A DNA stretch of 64,000 nucleotides from assembly GCA_001931905.2 (NCBI GenBank), contig MSJI02000176.1, positions 1-64,000 of the forward strand, read 5' to 3'. The position numbers were made by a program, and so were the translations under genes. The notes beneath the pieces were generated by a model. That model saw nothing but the letters and a program-made list of their open reading frames with translations. It was not told the DNA's origin and searched no databases. Shown here piece by piece: positions 1 through 10,942 of this stretch. Numbering within the stretch: the stretch's first letter is position 1; every line of letters begins with the position of its first letter. The stretch is from Cladosporium sp. IMV 00045 (taxonomy: Eukaryota; Ascomycota; Dothideomycetes; Cladosporiales; Cladosporiaceae).

Positions 1-78
1 TTGTCCGGGGAAAAACATCGTGTCAGCACATACCCTTTCTTTTGATCATGCACGCGAGTATCCCTCCTTCTCTCCCAA

Positions 79-600
79 TCAATCTCTGTAGAGTTTCGGC
101 TTCCAGCCATCCCTCTTCTCGGCCTCTCGCTCCATGTGTTCTTGACGCTCACGTACCTCCAATTCTATCCGCTCGCGGGCGCGCAGCACTTTGCTCTGCA
201 GGTAGAACGAGCCGCCCTTTTTGGGGTCGTTGTTGTCGAATAGGCGCTTGAACTTCTCGTGTACTTGCGTCAGGTTGGCTTCGCCGGCCTTAGGAGGGGC
301 CACATTTAAGATTTTGCATGCTTCGTCGAGGGTCAGGCCGGAGGAGGAAAGGGAGCCGGAACCGCCGTTCTTTTGCGCAGCGGCGGCGAATTTCTGAAGG
401 ATTGGTTAGGAGACCAGTAGATTCGGGAGACTTCAAGACGAATTGCGCGTACTTGCGATGCTGAGGCTTGTCTGTATGCCTCTGCGAATGCTCTTCCGAA
501 GACACGGGCGCCAGTGAAGACGACCTGGGTTATTATGCGGTGGGCCTGTGAGGAGTTAGAGACCGTAAGGCGACCAGTGATGATGGAATGGACTGACCAT
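79..600 (-). CDS. PAM16: Pam16/Tim16, presequence translocase motor subunit
   Basis: Three exons on the minus strand: 600-598 (only the ATG), 545-453 and 393-79, separated by introns of 52 and 59 nt (597-546, 452-394). The product is about 136 aa. It starts MAHRIITQVVFTGARVFGRA and carries the typical GGSFYLQSKVLRARER stretch of the degenerate J domain, without an HPD motif. In the known family Pam16 pairs with Pam14/Pam18 at the TIM23 channel on the matrix side of the mitochondrial inner membrane and restrains Hsp70 stimulation during protein import. Length fits the family. The start was chosen because splicing ATG directly to GCCCACCGC gives the conserved MAHRI N terminus; no in-frame ATG precedes it in exon 2. 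It is divergent from the peroxin gene at 1121. Confidence 0.9.
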
Positions 601-1120
601 GATGCGCGGAGTGAGAAAGAATGTATGCGATAGGAAGACGAGTCTGGAGGGAAAGTGCGACAATCAATCAATATCTCATGTAGTCGGCCAGACAGTTGCA
701 TCTGTCGCCTTCCATCGGAAGTCTGCCCCCAAAAGTTGATCGGGCGCCGGCGATCTTCTTGCTGCCTGATGCCTGAGGCCGAAGCCCGATTCACATGCCA
801 GAACTAGAAGAAGAAGCTTAACCCCGCCGCGGCTCTATGAGTGACGGCATCGGCATCGTCGTCTGACACCGTTGAAGAAAGACATCGGAAGCATGTTGCC
901 AAGTCATCCACCACCTCACCCAAGTCCACGTCTAGTACATCTGCTTGCTCTGCCAGCTTGTGTGATGCGCTGAGCTTGCTAGCCACGCGTGAGGAAGGAA
1001 GCGTGACATGGTTTGATGGCAGCTTTTGGTACGTTCGATCCAAATACTCCCGAGACACTTCTATTGCTATACCGTGGTCATGGCCGGTAAGAGAGGCACA
1101 GCTGTTGATGGCCTCTCAAC
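601..1120. other. intergenic, divergent promoter region
   Basis: This 520-nt gap lies between the start codons of the Pam16 gene (minus) and the dysferlin-domain peroxin gene (plus), so it should hold both promoters. Open frames here have no recognisable protein features. I see no repeat or RNA gene. Confidence 0.5.
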
Positions 1121-2854
1121 ATGCCTCTTCGAAGGAACCTCAAACAGCTAATCAAGTCTCGCCTCCTCACAGACACGCCCTGGATGTCCTCCATGACCGA
1201 CAAGCAAGGCGACTATGCGCCTGCTCAGGGCAGCGACAACGATGCTCTGGATCCAAACCCCACCGTCGCCGCCTTTGCACCGACTTCCAACGGCGAAGTC
1301 AACAACAGAAGCAGGGCAAGTGTCTTGATCCATCAGAAATCACCTCTTCTCCTTGCAACTCCGCCGCAAGTCACAAGAGCCTTAGCATACAGCCACTCGT
1401 TCATCCTCCCTCTAAACCACTTCGTCGGCCTGCTGTCATGGACCACCGGTGACCCTTGGGAGAGCTTTCTTCTCGTTGCCTCCTTCTGGTTTGTCGTACT
1501 ATACGGAGAGACCGTCCTCCGCTATGCTGGACCTCTGGTGCTTGTCGCCATGCTCACCTTTGGAATGTACACTCGCCGCTACAGTCCACTCTCGAGCACC
1601 ATCTTGACAGGCGAAAAGAAAAAGAAGAAAACCAACGCACACCAGCGAGGCAGCTCTGAGGAAGTCAAGCAAAGAAAGAGTTTGGACGAAATCTTGGATA
1701 CCCTGCAAACATTCACAGCTCGCTGCAACATCCTTCTCGACCCGCTCTTACGCCTCACCGATTTTCTGAGCACGCAAACCACAGCTACAGCTGCGACCAC
1801 TCGACCTGCGCTCACAACTCTCTTCATCCGCATCCTCCTCTGCTCCCCTCTCTGGTTCCTCCTCACACTCCCGCCACTTCGCATCCTCACAACCCAACGC
1901 ATAGTCCTAGCCTGGGGCACCCTCGTCCTCTCCTGGCACAGCCGACCCGCGCGTGTCTCACGCACAATACTCTGGCGCAGCCGCGCAGTCCGCACCCTGA
2001 CTGGCCTCATAACCGGTCTCGACTTCCCACAACCGACCACCAACACCCCCCTCACCGCCGCCAACGCAGCCAAACCCCCCACCGCTCTCCCCAACAACCC
2101 AACAACCGCCACTTCCAGCCCCGGCGTCCGCTTCACATTCACCCTCTACGAAAACCAACGCCGCTGGCTCGGCCTCGGCTGGACAGCTTCTCTCCTATCC
2201 TACGAGCGCCAAGCCTGGACGGACGAATACCTCAACACCACCTTCGAACCGGAGCAATTTACTCTCCCAGAAACAGATCACGCCACTACCCGCTGGCGCT
2301 GGGTTCCAGGTAGCACATGGCGAGTCGAAGGCGCGGCCGTCGTCGAGAACGAGAAGAGCGCCAAGCGAATCGGAGGAGGTGGCGGAGGCGATGAGAGCGG
2401 GTGGACGTACTACGATAACAAATGGCAGGATGGCAGGAAAGTCGACGGCTGGGGCAGATATACCAGGAGGAGGAAATGGGTGCGCGACGCCGAGCTGGTG
2501 GAAGTCCAAGCCGGGGACGAAGAGGCCGAGAAACAGAGACAGAGCACCGACGTCCCTCGCACGGCATCCGTAGCAACAACAGCGGAGACATCCTCCCCGC
2601 GCAAGCAGAAAGGCTGGTTCGGCGGCACAGCAGGGGGAGGAGGAAAGGCGAGGCGACGAACCACAAACTCGAAATCAAGTATCGACAAGACGTCCGACGC
2701 CGTGAGTGCGAGTTTCTCCGGCACGAGCGACAAAAGCAGCACGAATACCAGGGAGAGAGATGGGCCGGAGGAGGACGTGCACACGCCTGTGAGGTATCGC
2801 GAGAGGGAGTGGGAGAGGGAAATCGGGGAGGGGCTGGCGGAGGGGTTGGGATGA
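1121..2854 (+). CDS. Pex24/Pex30-type peroxisomal/ER membrane protein with dysferlin domain
   Basis: Single-exon gene, 577 aa. Hydrophobic segments lie near residues 93-150 and 232-272 (reticulon-like membrane part). Residues about 338-490 form a dysferlin-like domain: FTFTLYENQRRWLGLGW, then a GWTYYDNKWQ...GWGRYTRRRKWVRDA block with the alternating W and R residues of DysF-N/DysF-C. A Gly-rich insert and a Ser/Thr/Lys-rich tail follow. In yeasts and filamentous fungi such Pex23/24/28-32 proteins sit in ER-peroxisome contact regions and set peroxisome number and size. Which paralog this is cannot be told by eye. The ATG at 1121 opens the longest frame. Third positions are C-rich early and G-rich in the last 500 nt. 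Confidence 0.82.
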   Translation: MPLRRNLKQLIKSRLLTDTPWMSSMTDKQGDYAPAQGSDNDALDPNPTVAAFAPTSNGEVNNRSRASVLIHQKSPLLLATPPQVTRALAYSHSFILPLNHFVGLLSWTTGDPWESFLLVASFWFVVLYGETVLRYAGPLVLVAMLTFGMYTRRYSPLSSTILTGEKKKKKTNAHQRGSSEEVKQRKSLDEILDTLQTFTARCNILLDPLLRLTDFLSTQTTATAATTRPALTTLFIRILLCSPLWFLLTLPPLRILTTQRIVLAWGTLVLSWHSRPARVSRTILWRSRAVRTLTGLITGLDFPQPTTNTPLTAANAAKPPTALPNNPTTATSSPGVRFTFTLYENQRRWLGLGWTASLLSYERQAWTDEYLNTTFEPEQFTLPETDHATTRWRWVPGSTWRVEGAAVVENEKSAKRIGGGGGGDESGWTYYDNKWQDGRKVDGWGRYTRRRKWVRDAELVEVQAGDEEAEKQRQSTDVPRTASVATTAETSSPRKQKGWFGGTAGGGGKARRRTTNSKSSIDKTSDAVSASFSGTSDKSSTNTRERDGPEEDVHTPVRYREREWEREIGEGLAEGLG

Positions 2855-4028
2855 GTTTTTCCAGCGGAATTGGAATTTTTAATGGGAATGTGGGGAAAGC
2901 TTCTGGCTCGATTTGGTTTGTAGGTTTGCTGTGGCGGTTCAGCTTTTGTTCGACCATTGATCGAATTGGATCGATGGGACGGGATTTCGTCAAGCGCAGG
3001 CGTCCTTCGGGTCTCGTTCTTCACAGCGGTTGGAAGTTTGGCACAGTGGGCGTAATGCAGAGCAGAAACGTGAAGGGAATTGGCAACGATCAATGCCCGC
3101 ACTACACCGCTTGTTGATTGCATGTCGATCATCTCATGATCTAATCTTCCTTCGTTTCTTCTTCGCCTCTTTCTTTCTTATTTTCTCTTTTCTTTTTGCT
3201 TACCATTCTTTTGTTCGCGCTAGTGATAAGGTAAGCTGGGAGGGATATTACCTGCATCTCCTCTCTATCCTAATGTTGTTTCCTCAACTCCGACAATTTT
3301 GGCCCATCCTGCCTGTTCCCTCATATAACGCAGCACCAATATCTCCCAAGTCAATCCATGCCTCCCCCCTTGACAAAAGCACCTTATCCCCACCAATTCC
3401 CCCATCTCACATCCCAATCTTATCATCTCCTTCCCACTCCTACAAGAAATAACCATATAGTCTCGCAACGCTCGCCTTCGACGGGAACTCTTTCATCGCC
3501 TTTTGCCTCCTTTTCCCTTCTTTTCCGCTTTTTCCTTTCCGCTTTAATCTTCTAATCTTGTCTCAATTCAATCAATACCCCTCCCACCTCTCCGCCAAAT
3601 CCCTCACATTCGAGCGCGAACGCGGAGGTCTCGCGGTCGTGGTAGGCCGCGCTACTTCTCTTCCGTCTCGCGAGTAGGCTGATCTTGGTCGTGGAGATGA
3701 TGGTGACGATGGTGAGATTGGAAAGGAAGGAAAGGAAGAGGACGATACAGAGGTGACAAAAGAGTTGAGGCGGAGCTGGAGGTGGAGGTGTTCTTGACCT
3801 TGACCCTGATGGGAACGTAGATGGTGAGAGATAGGGTGATGTTTGAGGAGACCTGCTGTTCATTCGGATGGCGTCAAAAAAGGCGGACTTTTTCTATGAT
3901 GTTTGATGCAAAAGATGGAAAATGACAGTTGAGAATGACCACCCGCTCTGGCTGACGGTGATGAAACTTGTAGATGGGCATGTGATTTCGTAAATGGTTC
4001 GTGGAAAAAGCAAGAAAAGAAGAACGCC
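2855..4028. other. intergenic between convergent genes, with a long CT-rich tract
   Basis: This 1.17 kb gap separates the 3' end of the peroxin gene from the 3' end of the REEP-like gene. Positions about 3140-3560 are strongly pyrimidine-rich on the plus strand. A minus-strand ATG at 3863 opens a 103-codon frame (to 3552) with Ser/Pro-rich sequence and one hydrophobic segment; it is not convincing as a gene and is discussed among the findings. Confidence 0.4.
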
Positions 4029-5119
4029 CTACATATCCTTCCGCGGGTTGACAGCACTATTCGGCTCGCCGTAGTTCCCCCAAACCCAATTGCTCCAACC
4101 GCTGCCTTCTCTGCTCGATCGCCTCTCTCCTCCACGATGCATGTCCGATACAGGCGGGGGAGGCCGGAACGAATCCGGGTCCGGCATGGGCTCGTAGGCC
4201 AGGTCTTCGAATTCGGAGTCGGAGCGTGATTTATGCATGCCGCCATATTCTTGTTGTGGAGTGGGAGGGCCGTCTCCTGGGGCGAGGTAGCTCTTACGTC
4301 CGCTGACGCTGCGGGGTGTGGGTGGAGGCATGGCGGAGGAGATCGCCGAGGGGTCGGCTTCGCGATCGAAGGCTTGGAGGAGGGTTCGCAGGCGGTCACG
4401 CTGGGTGTTGACGAAATCGGTGCGCTCGGCTCCGGACAGGGTGGGTGGGATGAAGCCGCTGGATTGCAGGTCGGCGGCTTGGGCGTCGCGGCTGGTGGAG
4501 CTGGGGTAGGTGGATTGTTGCATGGCTTTGCCCAGCATGGAGAAGAGGTCGGAGGAGCCGGCGGCGGCGAGGCCAGAGCGAGCGGAAGGCATGTTGAAGC
4601 GGTTGAGGAGGGAGGCCGAGTATGAGAGGCCTTGGGCTTGAGGCGGTGGAGGCTGGTGGGGAGCCTGGCCGAGGAAGTTGACCCGGATGTATTCGATGGC
4701 GGCCTGAATGGCATCGAAGCCGGCTGCTTTGCCCTTGACGTGGAGGTCGGAGATCAAATCGTCGATCTGGCGCTCGTGGCCTTCAAGCCATGGGTGGACG
4801 TAGGCTTGGTAGATGTAGACGGAGCCCTGCTTGCCGGGCATGACGAGGTAGAGGTGAAGACCCAGACGCATCCACGAGTAGAATGGCACCCAGTAGAGGA
4901 TGAAGTAGAGGTGAGATTCAACCAAGAGGAAGATGGAGAGGGTGGTCCAGTACATGAGCCATGGAGCGAGGTTGGCAGGATCGCCAGTGCGAATGGCTTT
5001 GTAGGAGGCGAAGATGGGGAAGAGAATGGAGGTGATGGAGCTAGGGAGGTGTTAGTAAGAACAGATCGAAGTGGCTGATGGTCTACCTACGTTACAATGT
5101 CTGCTATGAAGCCGAACAT
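4029..5119 (-). CDS. REEP/Yop1 (TB2/DP1/HVA22) family ER-shaping protein
   Basis: Two exons, 5119-5091 and 5040-4029, joined over a 50-nt intron (5090-5041, donor GTAGGT, acceptor CCTAG). The product is about 346 aa. The N terminus MFGFIADIVTSSITSILFPI, followed by an amphipathic and hydrophobic block with WLMYWTTLSIFLLVESHLYF and WVPFYSWMRLGLHLYLVMPG, is the TB2/DP1/HVA22 domain. The C-terminal two thirds are Pro/Ser/Gln-rich and polar, as in the longer filamentous-fungal members. Family proteins insert hairpins in the ER membrane and stabilise tubule curvature; this one is longer than yeast Yop1 (about 180 aa), and the tail's job is unknown. It is divergent from the NRDE gene and convergent with the peroxin gene. 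Confidence 0.85.
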
Positions 5120-5813
5120 GGTTGCAATGAGTGAGACAGGCAGGATGTAAGTGAGGTTGTTAAAAAGGTGTGAGAAACAGAGCTGGGCAAGGAAGATGAG
5201 ACGAGATACAGGAAAGGAGGAAGAGAAGATCGACAGGTGGCCCGTCCTGCGGTGGTCGAGAGAGGCAGCAGGATAGAGAGGAGGAGGAGGAAGAGGAAGA
5301 GAAGGAAGAGCCTCAGTCAGGTGTTGTGAATGATCAAAAGACAAATGTCGTGTGGGAGGGAAGCTGGGAAGACGGCGGAGCTCTGAGGCAGCCCCGCAGT
5401 ACAAATCCGCGAAACGTCGGTAGGGCTGACTCGGTGGATCCACTCTATATCAGGCGCCATTCGTCATTTCTACTGGGCCGTGCCGGTTGATCAACTTCGT
5501 CCTCGTCCTGTTATGCTCGTGTGTATGAAAAGGAAGTCTAATATTTTACTATAGATCTACAAACCCCTCTCTCTGAACTCATTCGAGCGTCGTGCACCTA
5601 CAAGGCGAGAGCCTATTCACTCACTCGCTGCAGTCACTCGATCGAAGTCATTCACCACCACGCAGGTGACTCAACAGCATCTCGGCGATCGCCTCTTCAC
5701 GGCCACAAAATCAAAGACTTGCTTATATAAACTGTTATATCATACACTGGTCCTTGCATTCGACAAATCTTCAATATACACTTCTGGAACATCTACGCCC
5801 AAAACATTTAGCA
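5120..5813. other. intergenic, divergent promoter region
   Basis: About 690 nt between the start of the REEP-like gene (minus) and the NRDE gene (plus). A purine-rich stretch (plus strand) at 5260-5310 is the pyrimidine tract of the minus-strand promoter. No other gene is apparent. Confidence 0.45.
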
Positions 5814-6791
5814 ATGTGCATAGCCCTCCTCTCCACCGCCCACCCGGAATACCCTCTGGTCCTCCTCTCCAACCGAGACGAATTCCTCGACCGACCAACA
5901 GCCTCAGCCCACTGGTGGAAAGCACCTCACTCCCACGTCCTAGGCGGGCGAGACCTCCAACGACCCGAACAAGGAACATGGCTCGGCATCACCAAAGACG
6001 GGCGCATCGCCATCCTCACCAACTTCCGCGAAGAAGGCCAGGAAATCGCCCGCCACAAGAGCCGCGGCGCCATGGTCAACGCCTACCTGGCCAGTCCGCC
6101 CGGCGAGAAAGAATCCGACGATGAATTCGCCCGACGACTCGTCGAAGAAGTCGGCGTCAACGACGTCGGCGGCTTCTCCCTCGTCTTCGGCCACTTACAA
6201 CCTACAACCCCCGACGGCACATGGAAAGGCCTCTCCGTCCTCTCCAACCGCACCACAGACCCATCAAACCTAACTCGCATCGCCGCAAAGCCAGGCGAAG
6301 TGCAGGGTCTGAGCAACTCGCACTTCGGCGACCTCTCCTGGCCCAAAATCGTGCACGGCGAGCAACTCCTGCGCCAAGCCGTCAACGCTAGTGCCACCAG
6401 ACAAGACTCGCAAGAGAGACTGATCGAGAGTCTCTTCGACGTCTTGAAAGTCGACACTTTCCCCAAATTGCCTCAAGGGGAAGATTTCAACACGTACGCG
6501 CGCCAGATGCGGAACTCCATTTTCATCCCGCGCGTTGGTGGGAAGGGTGTTGAGGATGAGAGTAGTGATGGGATGAGATCTGCGGAAGTGAACGGGGATG
6601 GTGCAAATCACCATCATGCAGGCATAGAAGTGGCCCCTGGTCCTGGTGGATACGGAACGCAGAAACAGACTGTCGTGTTGGTGAATCGAAATGGAATGGT
6701 CACTTTTGTTGAGAGATCATTGTATGATGACGATGCGAAGGATGTGGAGAGTGAGAAAAAGTTTGAGTTTCAAATTGAGCCGTGGAGTTGA
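5814..6791 (+). CDS. NRDE/TANGO2-family protein
   Basis: Single exon, 325 aa. It begins MCIALLSTAHPEYPLVLLSN with the family signature NRDEFLDRPTASAHWW, then LGGRDLQRPEQGTWLGITKDGRIAILTNFRE. The NRDE (Asn-Arg-Asp-Glu) motif and the Cys at position 2, resembling an N-terminal nucleophile residue, are hallmarks of the TANGO2/T10-like family. Animal TANGO2 is linked to Golgi organisation, lipid homeostasis and heme handling; the fungal role is not settled. An upstream in-frame extension lacks an ATG, and the conserved MC start supports 5814. The 3' third is low-complexity and G-rich, unlike the C-rich 5' part. Confidence 0.85.
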   Translation: MCIALLSTAHPEYPLVLLSNRDEFLDRPTASAHWWKAPHSHVLGGRDLQRPEQGTWLGITKDGRIAILTNFREEGQEIARHKSRGAMVNAYLASPPGEKESDDEFARRLVEEVGVNDVGGFSLVFGHLQPTTPDGTWKGLSVLSNRTTDPSNLTRIAAKPGEVQGLSNSHFGDLSWPKIVHGEQLLRQAVNASATRQDSQERLIESLFDVLKVDTFPKLPQGEDFNTYARQMRNSIFIPRVGGKGVEDESSDGMRSAEVNGDGANHHHAGIEVAPGPGGYGTQKQTVVLVNRNGMVTFVERSLYDDDAKDVESEKKFEFQIEPWS

Positions 6792-7044
6792 AATGGAGCT
6801 TGCTTTGGAGGGAGAAGACGGCTTGCCCGGAAAGTGCAGGCCATGATATGGGACGATCTTGCTAAAACGAAAAGCTTCTCAGGCATTGCAAGGAAGCCAC
6901 ATCGCTGGCTCCATCAACACACCACTCAACCTTGCCGGAAACACTACACGACACACTTCAGGACATCAACAATCACTCTATCAATATCCGCACAGCTTAT
7001 CCAGCAACACCAGAAACACATTCACTATTTTCCTCGAAGAAACC

Positions 7045-7789
7045 ATGCCAGCAGCGGGAAAAGCCCCAACGACCTCAACATCAAATACTCGAGAAGCCGA
7101 CAATGCCGAAGCCACGGGATCCAACGGACTCTCGCCCAAGTCGCACCCCAAAACCAATGCTCCTCGAAACAACAGCAATAGCAGCAACTCCGACTCTTCC
7201 CACACCACCGCAATACCGAGATCGTCCGCCTCCGCCGAACACAAAAGGAAAGCAGTGGCTCCATACCTGTAATCCGCAAACCAAGAACAGCTGCCACGCG
7301 CACCTCTAAGCGCAAACCCGCCTCGAACGACACCATACCCACACTAGCCTTACCGCCACGTTCAGCCCGCTCTAATGCAACTCCAACAACCAAACACCCA
7401 GCACAAGCGGCACATTGATCTCCATCCCCCTCCCACGCCCAGCCATGCCTCCCTTCCCAGCCGAGCAAGACAGCAACAACAACAACCACAACAGAGAGGC
7501 CAGCAACCCTCAAGGCGAGGTACTCTATCCCCCCTTCCCCCTCCAAAACCCCCAACCCATTCGCATCTACCCAAGTGTCTTCCGAGCGCGCGAGGACGGC
7601 TCCTCCGCCCGCCGCCAGCTAGAGTACAGGGTCATGCAGTGGAATGAGGCTTCGGAACAGGTGGCTTGGACGACTAAGCTGGGGAGGTGGTGGAGGGGTT
7701 TGCCCGGGAGGTTGAGGAGGTGGAGGGTCGAGTGTATGGAGTGTTGGTGTGGGTGGGAGGATGGGGAGTTTTTGGGTGGGGTTAGGTAG
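7045..7789 (+). CDS. orphan two-exon gene, function unknown (tentative model)
   Basis: Tentative model: exon 1 7045-7268 and exon 2 7402-7789, with a 133-nt intron (7269-7401; donor GTAATC, a CTCTAAT branch-like site near 7374, acceptor CACCCAG). It gives 203 aa without a stop. Exon 1 is Ser/Asn/Thr-rich and polar; exon 2 starts Pro-rich, has an Asn run, then a compact basic and Trp-rich end (LEYRVMQWNEASEQVAWTTK and WWRGLPGRLRRW). I do not recognise a family. Support is that exon 2 is C-rich early and G-rich late on the coding strand, as in the certain genes here. A different open frame covers 7182-7418, so a frameshift or another splice pattern is possible. Confidence 0.4.
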
Positions 7790-8337
7790 AGCTAGGGAGG
7801 GGAGTATGGGTATCTTGGGAGGGCATTGGAAGGGAGTAGATGCGGGAGTGTTGCTCGTCGAGCACTCTTTGATTAGAATAAAGAAATTGGTTAATCTGAA
7901 CCTGATCTGGCTGCCAACAGAATTATTATTGACGACGATGCAAGTGAGGTCGTTGCGATGAAGTAAATAGATGCAGCAACGGAAACCCCGCGCCTCTTCC
8001 CCGAGCGTTGCAGGGACCGCGTTAGCCAAATCTCCATCAATTGCCGGCAGCTCTTCATGAAATTTTGACCACCAACAAGCATGTGAAAGCGGCCGGCATT
8101 ACTCACGATCCGCCCAAATACACGCAACACACTCGACATTGACTCACCCGATCATGCTGGAATTGCTCGTCCACGCATCCGACTTCACTCCCTCTCTCGA
8201 ACCCTAGCCACATCCAACATCACCGCGCCAGTCCAGTATTGCGCCAGTAACATCCACTCACACGACACTGCACCAACGCCCAGAAACACTACAACAACCA
8301 CAACACGAACATATAAACACACACACAAACAAACAGC
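7790..8337. other. intergenic, upstream of the Rpc31 gene
   Basis: About 550 nt holding the 3' flank of the orphan gene and the promoter of the RNA polymerase III subunit gene. CA-rich sequence directly precedes the ATG at 8338. I see no other gene. Confidence 0.4.
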
Positions 8338-9399
8338 ATGTCCAGAGGAGGCCGAGGAGGTCGCGGCGGCGGACGAGGCGGACTCAGCTCAGCCGCGCGC
8401 CTCAACACCGGCGCCGTGCCCTTCGACATCGACGAGGAGCTCGAGAAAGAATTCGCGAAGCAGAAGGAAGACGCCGACTCCTTCTTTCCGGTAAGCTTGC
8501 TGCAACACCCGCCGATCACCTGACAACCCTCCCCAAGAACAGCACAATGCGCCCGCCTTTGCTCAGCATATAATTCACCACCTCTACCCTTCCCTTCTCA
8601 AACCCGCCAAATGCGCATTTCCCACCCGCGACCCGTCGCACTCTCCTAAACCATGTCCTCCTCATTCCCCACCCTCCCGCCTCACGACCCCGACGACGCG
8701 CAAGAACTGAACCTCTTCCAGGAACACTTCCCGCACCTGGCCGCGCCGCCGAGCGAGGAAGAACTCGAGCAGGTCCGCCAGTACCTCGACCTCTGCTCGC
8801 GCATGAACAACGGCTGGCTCAGCGAGGCGATCAGGAAATTAGACGCCAAAAAAGCAGAGCGCGCGAAGCAGATCGAGAGCTTTAATCCCTTCACCGACGT
8901 GGCCGGGTTTGGAAAGAAGGAGGGCGTTGCAAGGGGACCGAGGTTTTCGGATTTTCCGTTTAGTGAGTTGTTTTCTTGCGATTGGTCTTGCAAGGCAGAT
9001 CGGTATCTGAGACGTGAGAGCGGCTCGCTAACCATTCTCCCAAAAAAAACAGAAAAAGACCACTTCCCCCGCGAACTCTGGGACGTGATCGACCCCAAAG
9101 GAGAAAGCGACGACCCGTCCGCGCGCCGGAAAACGCTCAAAATCAACACCAAATCCACGCGCGACAAACTGGCCGATTTCGACGACGAAGACGCCGCGGC
9201 GGAGAACGAGGCCGAGAACGAGAACACGGAGAAGAAGAACCCTGAAGACGACGAAGTGGAGGAGTTGGAGGATGATGAGTTTGAGGAGGACGAAAATGAC
9301 GATATGGCCGATGATTATAATGCGGAGAGATATTTTGAGGATGGGGAGGATGATTATGATGATGGTGGGGGTGGGGATGAGGGGGATGATGGATATTGA
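8338..9399 (+). CDS. RPC31: RNA polymerase III subunit Rpc31 (RPC7 family)
   Basis: Three exons: 8338-8490, 8722-8962, 9053-9399, with introns of 231 nt (8491-8721) and 90 nt (8963-9052). The product is 246 aa. The N terminus MSRGGRGGRGGGRGG is the Gly/Arg start of fungal Rpc31. Splicing to 8722 gives FFPEHFPHLAAPPSEEELEQ, and intron 2 removal gives FPFKKDHFPRELWDVIDP, both fitting the family. The last 80 residues are almost all Glu/Asp and end in a DDGY-type acidic tail. Rpc31 belongs to the Pol III-specific Rpc82-Rpc34-Rpc31 trimer acting in promoter opening for tRNA and 5S genes. Intron 1 is unusually long here; an alternative acceptor cannot be excluded. Confidence 0.82.
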
Positions 9400-10942
9400 T
9401 TGATGGGAGAGATTGCGAGTTGGTATCGCGGTGCTTGAGAAACCTGCCATGCTGGTGCTGGGCTGTGCTACTTGCTCTGCTCGTTCCGTACCTGCTTTGC
9501 GCGCAATTCGCTTGATTTCAACATGGTGGCGCAGACGGAGAGAAGGACAGCAAGCAAGCAACATAAGCCAAAAAACAATACAAGAATAGGAGGGAAGAAA
9601 AGAGAAGAGGACATCGCCAAAGAAAGAAAAGGGAACAGCCTCCAAAGACCTCAAAAGAGAAGGACCTGATCCTGAGAGAGGAAACAAGGAAAAAAAGCAA
9701 GACATACGAGACAACACACAGTCGAGACCGAGATCTACATCAGAATCTACAAGATCTCGAAGGAGAAAGGCATATCCTCGCGAAAAGAAGACGAAGATGA
9801 TAAAACAAGAAGAAGAAGAGAGGAAGAAGAGGATAATGGTGAAAGATACCCAAAAATCGATAATTACCAAACAACACCACAATACAACAAAAATCAAAAC
9901 AATTCAAAAACAGCAAGTCCTTACATCAAATTCAATTGAATAGGAAGTGACCGAAGTCTACCATGAGGAAGGAGTTTCCGGTAGACTTATTTCCTCTGCC
10001 TCCAGTATACATACCTTATATTCCCGGAGAAAGAGAGAATCTCTATTGCTCTCTGATTACTTCGCTTTTCTCGGTTGGAAATCAAACTCGTGTAATAACG
10101 CTCATCAATGATGATCCATCGCGTCGTCGATATTCTCGGACTCCTTGCTGAGAAAAGAGTGTGAAGGGTTTCCCTCGTCACATCAAAATCCGTTGACACA
10201 ATGAATGGCAAAAGCACATGAGGGTGAATAGGGTAACCCGGGCATTAGCTCTGATATTCCAGAGGTTACTCTCTAATTGAATATTCCATAGGAACTATCA
10301 AATCCTGGACTGTCATTCAGATCGACAAGATAGAGTCGAGGTCACATGCTGGCTATGGATGCCGGATGACGAAGGATTTAGAAGAGCTGCATCGCAAGAA
10401 AGAAGATATACACGATGATCTATGGTCCAGATCGAAAGGTCTGAAATAGCGTGCGTAGCTGTGAGACATGGCAATCGTTCTTCTGACACCCAGTAACGAC
10501 ACCAACAACGATAACGGCAGGACAGCAAGAAGGAGCGACAAGCACGACACGCCAGCAGCGAAAACTACGAAAGGCACCGAAAACAGGGATGAAACACGAA
10601 GCAAGACAACCAGGCTCTATATGCTTTGAAGCGATGATGATGTCTTCTTCTGTTGTCTGTATAGCTTTCCCCGGAAGATGAAAAAGGGCTAAGATGTCAT
10701 AAATGCATTCAAACGAAGCCACGGTGAGAAGAAGTGAAGATAAGCTAAAGTTACGGGTGTGAAACACACCCGCGGTAGAATCGAAATCAGAGCAACTGGT
10801 AGACAGTTCCCATGGCCAGAGAACGGTGAAGCAAGTCTTGAGCTCATGACAATCGTCCCTCCGACCAGCAAAGATACGACGAACAAAGCTCTTGACAAAC
10901 TTCACGCCTCTGACCACATTCCACCGCCAACTAGACAACTCC
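9400..10942. other. intergenic between convergent genes, purine-rich segment
   Basis: About 1.5 kb between the 3' ends of the Rpc31 gene and the repeat-protein gene. Positions about 9530-9860 are strongly purine-rich (G/A) on the plus strand. Open frames on either strand here show no family features and I call no gene. Confidence 0.4.

Noticed and set aside
9028..9897. 289-codon minus-strand frame opposite Rpc31 exon 3
   Set aside because: Antisense of the Glu/Asp-rich tail, which reads as Ile/Val/Phe/Leu-rich sequence; no family features.
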